In this document: piece after piece, positions 56,893 through 64,000 of the stretch
How positions within the stretch are numbered: the first letter of the stretch is position 1
Layout: every line of letters starts with the position of its first letter
NCBI GenBank assembly: GCA_011947345.1
Contig: JAAVTG010000256.1
Span: 1 to 64,000 of the forward strand
Direction: 5' to 3'
Length of the DNA: 64,000 nucleotides
From: Phytophthora quininea
Taxonomy: Eukaryota; Oomycota; Peronosporomycetes; Peronosporales; Peronosporaceae
Notes under the pieces: model-generated
Told to the model about the DNA's origin: nothing
The model's database searches: none
Seen by the model: only the letters and a program-made list of their open reading frames with translations
Translations under genes and position numbers: made by a program

Positions 56893-58552
56893 ATGCACGA
56901 GCTGCAAGGAGACTGGGACGCCATGCTGGACTCCATGTCCTGGGACTCGTGCGAGTCGCCCGTGGCGCCGTTGGATGCGGCGGTTAGCGGAGACAGCCCC
57001 TCAAACGGCCGGATGGATGTCCGCACAGTCTGACGGTTGCAGCGAGCCCCGTGTTGGGGGAGGACACCAGCGCCACGACCACCGCTGGTTGTGCGCAAGC
57101 CACATTGGGGACGTCCCAATTGGACGCGGTGTGGGCTGCCGGGGTGGCGAACCGCCCCGTCCAGAAGACCAAGAGCAGGAAAGCAGCCAAGGCGGATGCT
57201 GCCACCACTCGACCGTTGACTTGGGCCAGTGTGGCTCCGCAGCAAGTGCTGGACTGTGCCCAACTGCCCAATGCCAGCGCCATGCAACTGCGCCGACAGA
57301 AGAACAGAGACTGCATGCGACGAGCGAGACAGCGACAGAGAGAGGAACTGAGCGAGATGAAAGTCACAGTGGCCAGACTGGAGAAGCAGTACTCGGAGCT
57401 CTGTCTGCGAGCGTCCAATACGGCAGACACGGCACTGACGAGCTCAACTTCCAGTACGTCCGTCATCTCCAAGAACTATGCGCAGGCGGTAGAGCTAGTC
57501 AAAAGATTAGGCGCCGAGAACTTGTACCTCAAGTCGGAGATCCAACAACAAGCCACTTGGAAGTTGCATCTCTACCGGGTCCTCGAGAGTCGACCGGAGT
57601 TTGACGGACCGCGATGGGCTCAGCAATTTCAGCAGTCCGCACTTGGAGGGATGGAGGCGCTGCAGATGCAACTGGATCGACTGGACGAGTACGAGGCGGC
57701 GCAGGTGTTTGGCTTCCACCCACTGACGGAGCTCGACCTCACCAGAGTCATCTTGGACAATAACCGGACGATGGCACGCGTGCAGAATCGACTGCTGCGA
57801 ATGTCGAGTTTGGACACGAAAGGACGAGATCGCACCAGGAAAATGCAGACGTTCGGCTGGGACGTAGCGCAGCGAGTGGAGGGCAGCGTCATGGAGTGCG
57901 TGTTCACCAAGAAGTTCACCGGACTGAACGTTGCCGAGCTCATGCAGAAGACGTGGGCGAACGACATGCGACTGGATCGATTCAAGAAGGTCAAGTGTGA
58001 GACCAGCCGCCTCGAAGTGCTGCAGCAGGTCAATCCGAACGCGTATGTCCTCGGTCGGGACGTGATCTCCCCACCGACGACATCTCGACGTTCCGATCCG
58101 TGTTTGTTCGCTTTCTGATTGAAAGCAGTAGGAAAATCCCCATGTCTGGGGGCACGATGCAGGCCCCAACGTATCTGGATGAGACCACGCCGTCCACGCC
58201 ACCGCAAGCTGGCGACAGTTCCGACTCGGACTACGAGGAGCCGATGCTCGAGGCAACGGGTTACGTGCTTGGCACACAGAGCGTGGACATCGACAGCCCC
58301 ACTCTTTCAGAGGACGGGGACATCGACGACAAGCTGGCGTGGGCTCACCTGTCGCTCTCGATTGAGTTTCTGAACGTCAAGAACCCCGTCACGGGCGAGG
58401 AGTACCAGCAACTGAGATGGACTGGCCGCACCGATTACCGCGGAGAAGAGCACGCACATCGCAACGCTGCCGACACGCTGCAGGGAATGCTGCGGTGGGA
58501 GTTGCTGACGATCGCCCCAGCGCTCAATCTCGTCTCACTGTCGTTGGAGTGA
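56893..58552 (+). CDS. bZIP factor with START-like C-terminal domain, copy 5
   Basis: ATG 56893 (MHELQGDWDAMLDSMSWDSC). A slip near 57030 leads to VLGEDTSATTTAGCAQ. LTWASVAPQQVLD precedes the basic region RRQKNRDCMRRARQRQREEL (about 57290). Zipper LEKQYSELCLRAS, GAENLYLKSEIQQQATWKL, RWAQQFQQSALGGMEAL, VFTKKFTGLNVAELMQKTW, intact FKKVKCETSRL, then a slip in CCCC at about 58073 and GYVLGTQSVD ... RWELLTIAPALNL to TGA 58552. About 550 residues. It shares the cluster pattern with its own linker sequences, so it is an older duplicate than copies 2 and 4. Confidence 0.8.
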
Positions 58553-58962
58553 GCGAGCGATCGCCGTGTCGGGTCCTATTATGTAGTCTTTGCCGCTGGG
58601 TTTAACAATGAATACGCTGTATTATTATGTGGTCGAGTTGCATTGCCTATTTGACAAGCAATCTGTGATGAGTGGAAGCACATTAATTTGTCTTCGACGA
58701 TTAAAGTTTTGGCCACGTTGACGCTAACAAAAGTTATTCCGACCTGAACTTGCTGTTCAAACACTTGAACGTTGAATACGATAGGAATGCATGAAAACGT
58801 TAGCTATCCCAAACATACACTACTTTTTACTCTGTAATTGCGCTCGACTTCATCCCGGTAAACGCTTCTAGGTGTCCTCGCGAGTCACCAACGCTTCATG
58901 TAAAGCATTTTTTAGGTGATACACACTTTTTATATAGAAAAGGAGATCTGACTTCTCGCAGA
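58553..58962. other. Intergenic region
   Basis: A+T-rich 410 bp between the bZIP cluster and MATE E. No feature was recognised. Confidence 0.35.
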
Positions 58963-60575
58963 ATGATGAAAGAGGTCAAGGTACACGACAGCAACGGCCT
59001 GTACAGTCCATTGCTCTCTACGAACAAGAAGCTGCAGACGTATGACTCTGTACCTCAAAGCCACGACGTCGAGTCCGACCCCAATGTCTCCCGAGAGCTG
59101 CGAACCTTATTCTCGCTGGCCTACCCAGTCGTAAGAAAAGACAAGTATCTTTTGAAATCTGTCGTCAAACAATACTGTGATCCCAACAGGTCTTGTCCAT
59201 GGTGCTTGAATTCCTGCCGGGCTTCACTGGAATCGTCTTGGCTGGTCACATCGACTCGCCACTCACTCAAGAATACGTTGATGCTGCCACACTCGCCACC
59301 ATGGTAACAGCAACAATTCCCACTCGTTTACTACCAATATTTCTGCTAACTTTTTTTTTTAATCACTGCCAGTTCATGAACATCACGACCAACTCGGTGG
59401 GTTTGGGTCTCGCATCTGCACTCGACACGCTCTGCTCTCAGGCCTACGGGGCCAAACGGTTCGGCAACATTGGCATCTACTTCCAGTCTGGTCTGCTGGT
59501 CCTCACCTTGAGCTTCAGCCCGATTATATTGCTCAACTGGTTCTCAGAGCGGTTGCTGCTGGCCATGGGCCAAGACCCAGCGGTGGCGAGATTGGCTCAG
59601 GTTTTCTCGCGCTGGTTGGTGCTGGGGATCCCGTTCGTGGTCGTCTACGAACTGGTGCGGAAGGTTTTGCAGGCGCAGAACATCATGAAGCCGCTGGTGG
59701 CGATGGCGATTGTCGGCAACGTCGTCAGCATTTCGTCGGGCTACTTGCTGACCTACCACACGCCATTGGGCTTTGTGGGATCCCCTTGTCTCGGTCTCTG
59801 GGCAACATGACGCTGGCGCTGATGCTCGTGCCGTACTTCTACTGTCGCCCACACCACCTCAGTCAGTGGTGGCGCGGTTGGGACGCTAAAAGGCTGTAGC
59901 GCACGTAGGTCTGTTCCTTCGTCTCGGTGTGCCGGGCATGCTGATGATCGCGATGGAGTGGACAGCTTACGAGTTGCTGACGCTGATGGCGGGGTTGCTC
60001 CCGAACGCAGTCGTCGCTGTGAGTGCCCACGCGGTTCAAGTCAACGTCAACAACTTGGTCTACATGGTCTTCGCAGGGCTCTCTGTTGCCGCCAACATCC
60101 GTGTCGGGAACTGTCTCGGCGCCAATTCTCCAGAGCAGGCGCAATTGGCCTGCAAGGTTGCTCTGACGCTGGCGTTCGGGATCTCGCTGCTGACTGCCAC
60201 CGTCCTGTTTGTGATGCGAAATACGCTCGCATCTCTATTCTTCATCGACCCTGCGAGCATCCAGAAGCAGCGAGTGTGTTGGCGGTCTGGGCGCCGATCC
60301 AGCTTCTCGACGGCCAGAACACCGTGCTGCTGGGCATATTCCGTGGCGCTGGCGAGCAGAAAGTTGCCGCGACTGTGAATGCTGTGGCCTACTACGTGTT
60401 TGGCGTCCCTGCGGCCGCATTGCTGGGCTTCCACTTCGTCTTGGGCGTCGAAGGTTTGTGGCTGGGCTTTGGCTTTGGCATTTTCCTATCAGCTTCGATG
60501 CTGTACGGCACGATGCTGTGGACTTGGGTGTGGGAACAACTGGCCGACGACGCTCTCGAGCGTACCGACGAGTGA
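58963..60575 (+). CDS. MATE family efflux transporter E (three exons, three slips)
   Basis: Exon 1 58963-59130 (MMKEVKVHDSNGLYSPLL to LFSLAYPV). Intron 59131-59189 (GTAAGA...ACAG). Exon 2 59190-59303 (VLSMVLEFLPGFTGIVLAGH). Intron 59304-59372 (GTAACA...CTAAC...CCAG). Exon 3 59373-60575. Intron positions equal those of MATE B. Signatures: LASALDTLCSQAYGAKRFG, GNCLGANSPEQA, GIFRGAGEQKVAATVNA. One-base losses at about 59782, 59890 (AAAA) and 60262 interrupt exon 3. No sequence is missing around them, so the gene is probably functional. Otherwise it is about 510 residues with twelve helices. Substrate unknown. Confidence 0.85.
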
Positions 60576-60639
60576 AGAAGTATTGAGCTAACTAACGAAT
60601 GGATAAAAGGTAAGTGAGGTTGGATACTTTTATTTTATC

Positions 60640-61566
60640 GTGGGTGAAGCGTTTTGGCGCTCTAAGAATGGAGATGGAGCAGCAGGAAGTGCGGACACGA
60701 CGCAGCAGGAAGCACAAGGAGAAGTCAACGCGCAGTGGAGGAGGCCGCAAAAAGGAGGCGTGACCCCAGGTAGGCAAAGATCAAAGGCCGATTTCATATC
60801 TATTGACTGCTCTTGCTGCACTTGGCAGTCGCCTTCAAACTACACACGGCATTGCTAGCAGAACGACGCGAGCAGCAAGTTGAGGACAAAGAGGTCGCTC
60901 ATCTTCGTCACGCTCAGCAAAAGATTTTGGGCAAGAAGACGGTTGAGGACTTTGCGCAGCTCAAATTGATCCGCCGTGGGGCTGCCGACTCTCTCGGAGC
61001 CGAAGCCTGCACTGCAACGAGGGCTTGCACAATTCGAAAAATGCGAGAGAACGGATCGAGCTCTGCAGCAGCAGCCCAGAGCTTCCAGGTATGATCCGCA
61101 TCGTGTGTGTCTTTTTACTTTGCTTATGGTATCTCTGCCTCCAGTCCATGTCGAGTCTCGCCCACTGCTGTCTGCGCGGACTCCGAACTCGACACAGCCG
61201 CCGGAGAATGTTCGTCAGCGCCCGCAGTCTGCCAAGCCGGTGCTACAATCGCAGCAACCTCGCTCAACCACAACGCACAGTACCGCTGTTTCGTCAAGCA
61301 CGGAGAAGAAGAGGAGGAGGAAGAAGAAAGATAAGGGGCAAAAGACACCTCTGCTTTCACCGTCGGAATCGGCTCCTGTACTTTCAAACACCAGCGCCAC
61401 TCGCAACGAGAGCTCGCCGACCTGCAAGAAGATCAGTATCATCGTCAACATGCGCCGGCTCCAGCTGGACGAGGAGATTGAGTCGCCGAGGAATGACATC
61501 TCTTCCATCACCACACGGGAAGCGTGGGCTGTCACCGAGCAGCAAGAGCTCAAACAGCACGTTTAG
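60640..61566 (+). CDS. Basic, Lys/Gln-rich protein of unknown function (spliced, frame uncertain)
   Basis: A probable intron at 60770-60829 (GTAGGC...TTGGCAG) joins a short first exon to VAFKLHTALLAERREQQ, VAHLRHAQQKILGKKTVEDF and QLKLIRRGAADSLG. After a one-base change near 61000 follows RGLAQFEKCERTDRALQQQP. A second intron at about 61090-61144 (GTATGA...CTCCAG) leads to a Ser/Thr/Pro-rich part with a KKRRRKKKDKGQK run (possible nuclear signal) and a C-terminal acidic segment ending at TAG 61566. I do not recognise the family. The start codon and the first frame are not settled: an ATG at 60669 opens another frame with MEMEQQEVRTRRSRKHKEK. Confidence 0.4.
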
Positions 61567-61715
61567 TCCGGAATCTACCGTGTACTTCATCTGGTCACGA
61601 ATGCTTCATTCTCTGCAGTCTTGCAGACAACGTTGCTTGGATTAGTCCGTCCTCCGCAGGGATTTTACTACAATTTCACGTCAGACACGTTGCCGTCCAC
61701 ATCTCGATTCTTGCC

Positions 61716-63818
61716 ATGTCGGACTCGTCCCGCTCCTCTGCTCCAACTCGCCGCCTCGCAGCGCTCTCTCGACAGCTGCAGTCCACGCCATGCGCCGTGT
61801 CCACACGCGACCAAACCGTCGCAGAGCTGGCGGCCGAGCGCAGTCGCGCCAGCTTCTCGCCTCGAGCGATGGCCGACTTCATTTTCGGCGGCCTGCACCA
61901 GACGGAGCTGCGTCTGCAGGCCATGCAGCTGCTGGAGGGCCACCCAGAGTTCCGCAACGACGTGGGTATGTTCGACCGCACGCTGGCGCAGCGACGCGAG
62001 CACACAGTGCAGCGTCTGCGTCGTCTGTACTCGCTCTTCCTGCAGGTCGGCTCGGACGTGGATCAGCGCGACGTCCTGGCCGACCTGGTGGGTGTCTTGG
62101 ACCTGCCGCTGTGGACACGCAACGGCGTGCACTTTGCGCTCTTCCTGGGCGCCATCATGGGCCAGGGAGACCAACAGCAGCAGGACGAGTGGATGCTGCC
62201 CACGATGACGCTGCAGCTCTTCGGCTGCTACGGGATGACGGAGCTGGGCCACGGCAGCTTCACGCGCGGGTTCGAGACCACCGCCACGTTCGACGCGCAG
62301 ACGGACGAGTTTGTGATCCACACGCCGACCGACACGGCCACCAAGTGGTGGATCGGAGGTGCTGGACAGACTGCCACGCACACCGTCTGCTTTGCTCGGC
62401 TAGTGCTGCCTAGAGACGGAGGAGTCGTCCATGGAGTGCAGAGCTTCATCGTCCCGTTACGGGATGTGGAGACTCATGAGCCTCTGCCGGGTGTTCGCAT
62501 TGGCGACATGGGCTCCAAGATGGGGCTGCAGGGCGTGGACAACGGCTGGATCCAGTTCGACCACGTTCGGATCCCGCGAGCGAATATGCTGCGACGCTAT
62601 GCGCAGGTTTCGAGAGACGGTAAGTTGACCAAGACGCAGCACAAGGCCCAACTGGCGTATGCAGCACTGCTGGTGAACCGCGGCAAGATCGTGACGCTGG
62701 CTGTGGGCGTGCTGGAAAAGGCCGTGACGATCGCTGTCCGCTACGCTGCTGTGCGTCGTCAAGGACTGCAAGTGAACTCTGCAGACTCTCATCCCGAGAC
62801 CAGATTGCTGGACTACCAGACCCACCAATTCCGCTTGATGCCAGTGCTGGCACGCGTGTACGCGTACCGCTTGCAAACCAGGTACATCACTCGCATGTTG
62901 GAGCAGTTTGAGACGCACGGGAGCGGCATCTCCGAAGCCCTTTTAGCCGACATCCATGGCACCATGTCGGGCTTCAAGGCCTTTTGCACGTGGGATGTCC
63001 AAGAAGCAGTCGACGTGTGTCGACAGAGCTGCGGGGGCAACGGCTACAGCGCGTACACTGGGCTGGCTGAGCTGCTAGCGGATTTCTCGGTCATGGTGAC
63101 CTTCGAAGGCGACAACACAGTCATGGCGCTGCAGACGGCTCATTATCTCTTACGCTCTGTTGAAAAGCTCCGTTGTGGAGAGGAACTCGCTGGGTCTGTG
63201 CAGTATTTGGAAAGAGTACAGGCGAGTGCTCGTGGACGTCAATGGGGCGTGGTAACGTCTGCTGATCTCGACAATTTGACTCTACTACGCGATGCGTTGG
63301 ACGTGTACGCTGGTCTTCAAGTGCTGCAGGTCGCTGCAAAGTTGGCTGCTGCACCAGGACAAACTGAAGCAGAACGGACCAATTCATGCCAAGTAGAACT
63401 CGTAGAGGTCGCACGGGTACACGTGTTCTACAACGTCGCCACCGCTTTCATCCAGCACATTGAAGAACGAGAGACCGAAGGAGACATTAAACCGGCGCTG
63501 AGTGCTCTCTGTCAGCTGTACATTTGCCAAGAACTGGATCGTGGAGCTGCCTTCTTCCTCAAGGAGAAGTTCATGACACCGGACCAGTGCAACCTCGTGC
63601 GCGAACGACTGAGCAGCAGTTGCGCTCGCGTACGTGTTGATGCTGTGGCACTCGTGGACGCTTTCATGCTCTCAGATACCATACTCAATTCATCCGTAGG
63701 CCGTGAAGACGGCAGCATTTACGAAGGAGCTCTTGCCGCGGTGACACACCGCACGGGCCCAACCCCGTATTTTTCCACCGCCATCAAGCCCATTTTCGAG
63801 GGCGAACTACTCGAGTAA
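61716..63818 (+). CDS. Peroxisomal acyl-CoA oxidase
   Basis: One uninterrupted frame of 700 residues from ATG 61716. Residues 13-21 (RLAALSRQL) fit the PTS2 peroxisomal signal R-L-x5-Q-L. The C terminus (ELLE) has no PTS1. The N-terminal helical domain has GMFDRTLAQRREHTVQRL. The middle beta domain has CYGMTELGHGSFTRGFETTATFD and GDMGSKMGLQGVDNG. FAD-binding C-terminal helices contain SCGGNGYS and TFEGDNTVM, whose Glu is the catalytic base of the family. The enzyme oxidises acyl-CoA to trans-2-enoyl-CoA, giving H2O2 in the first step of peroxisomal beta-oxidation. The length is close to the usual 660-700 residues. The frame upstream of 61716 is open but Cys-rich and unlike the family, so I prefer this start. 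Confidence 0.93.
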   Translation: MSDSSRSSAPTRRLAALSRQLQSTPCAVSTRDQTVAELAAERSRASFSPRAMADFIFGGLHQTELRLQAMQLLEGHPEFRNDVGMFDRTLAQRREHTVQRLRRLYSLFLQVGSDVDQRDVLADLVGVLDLPLWTRNGVHFALFLGAIMGQGDQQQQDEWMLPTMTLQLFGCYGMTELGHGSFTRGFETTATFDAQTDEFVIHTPTDTATKWWIGGAGQTATHTVCFARLVLPRDGGVVHGVQSFIVPLRDVETHEPLPGVRIGDMGSKMGLQGVDNGWIQFDHVRIPRANMLRRYAQVSRDGKLTKTQHKAQLAYAALLVNRGKIVTLAVGVLEKAVTIAVRYAAVRRQGLQVNSADSHPETRLLDYQTHQFRLMPVLARVYAYRLQTRYITRMLEQFETHGSGISEALLADIHGTMSGFKAFCTWDVQEAVDVCRQSCGGNGYSAYTGLAELLADFSVMVTFEGDNTVMALQTAHYLLRSVEKLRCGEELAGSVQYLERVQASARGRQWGVVTSADLDNLTLLRDALDVYAGLQVLQVAAKLAAAPGQTEAERTNSCQVELVEVARVHVFYNVATAFIQHIEERETEGDIKPALSALCQLYICQELDRGAAFFLKEKFMTPDQCNLVRERLSSSCARVRVDAVALVDAFMLSDTILNSSVGREDGSIYEGALAAVTHRTGPTPYFSTAIKPIFEGELLE

Positions 63819-64000
63819 GAGCACAGGTTTCCCTTCAACCTGTATCGCTGCTACATTATCCTAACAGTGACAGTGAATACAATAGCACCCCGCTGACAAA
63901 GGCAACAAACCGTGAGCCGGGCACCTGTACAATGCAGTCTACGTGCAGAGATTTAGATGTCTCCAGGAGAGGTTTTACTCATTCGTTGCTGAAATGGAGA
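63819..64000. other. 3' flank of the acyl-CoA oxidase gene
   Basis: Non-coding to the window edge, with no further gene start. Confidence 0.4.

Noticed and set aside
1..64000. CRISPR arrays, tRNA or rRNA genes, LTR elements
   Set aside because: No spaced direct repeats, cloverleaf sequences, long terminal repeats or reverse transcriptase motifs were recognised by eye.

Overview
The window reads as nuclear DNA of an oomycete, most likely a Phytophthora or close relative. It is gene-dense on both strands, introns are short (47 to 119 nt where I could place them, with GTAAGT/GTATGT/GTACGC-type donors), and the domain mixtures are typical of oomycetes: a callose synthase joined to an MFS sugar-transporter-like region, START-like/FYVE proteins, bZIP factors with a long START-like tail, MATE arrays, cyclic-nucleotide-binding proteins and Uma2-type nuclease-like domains. 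No bacterial operon, CRISPR array, rRNA or clear transposon was seen.

Layout. 0-1.7 kb: a truncated gene with a mitochondrial presequence, a small cysteine-containing gene, and a frame-broken START-like/FYVE gene. 1.9-8.6 kb: callose synthase-MFS. 8.6-11 kb: degraded sequence with remnants of a membrane protein, of the ClpB C terminus and of a Uma2 domain. 11-17.3 kb: a codanin-1-like gene converging on a zinc ribbon-FYVE-SYLF gene. 18-19 kb: a divergent pair of small secreted Gly/Trp-rich genes, with a third degraded copy at 25 kb. 19-28.3 kb: mitochondrial ClpB (Hsp78 type), two PHD-finger/TDBD-like paralogues separated by a Uma2-like gene, and a spliced Lys/Arg-rich protein. 28.3-36 kb: a cyclic-nucleotide-gated-type channel among one intact MATE gene and three MATE ruins. 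36.4-45.2 kb: a triple-CNBD protein and a P4-ATPase flippase. 46-48.3 kb: an SFT2-type Golgi protein and two tandem three-exon genes for tiny membrane proteins. 48.8-58.6 kb: five tandem bZIP genes. 59-63.8 kb: another MATE gene, a basic protein of unknown function, and an acyl-CoA oxidase with an N-terminal PTS2-like signal.

There is no single pathway, but themes recur: membrane export (five MATE loci), cyclic nucleotide sensing (channel plus triple CNBD), endomembrane traffic (P4-ATPase, SFT2, FYVE-SYLF), and local duplication followed by decay or gene conversion.

An important caveat: many otherwise well conserved genes are interrupted by single-base frame slips, often in short homopolymers. 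I read most of these as probable consensus errors of a long-read assembly and annotate the genes as CDS with marked slips. Clear deletions, several stops or lost start codons are called pseudogenes.
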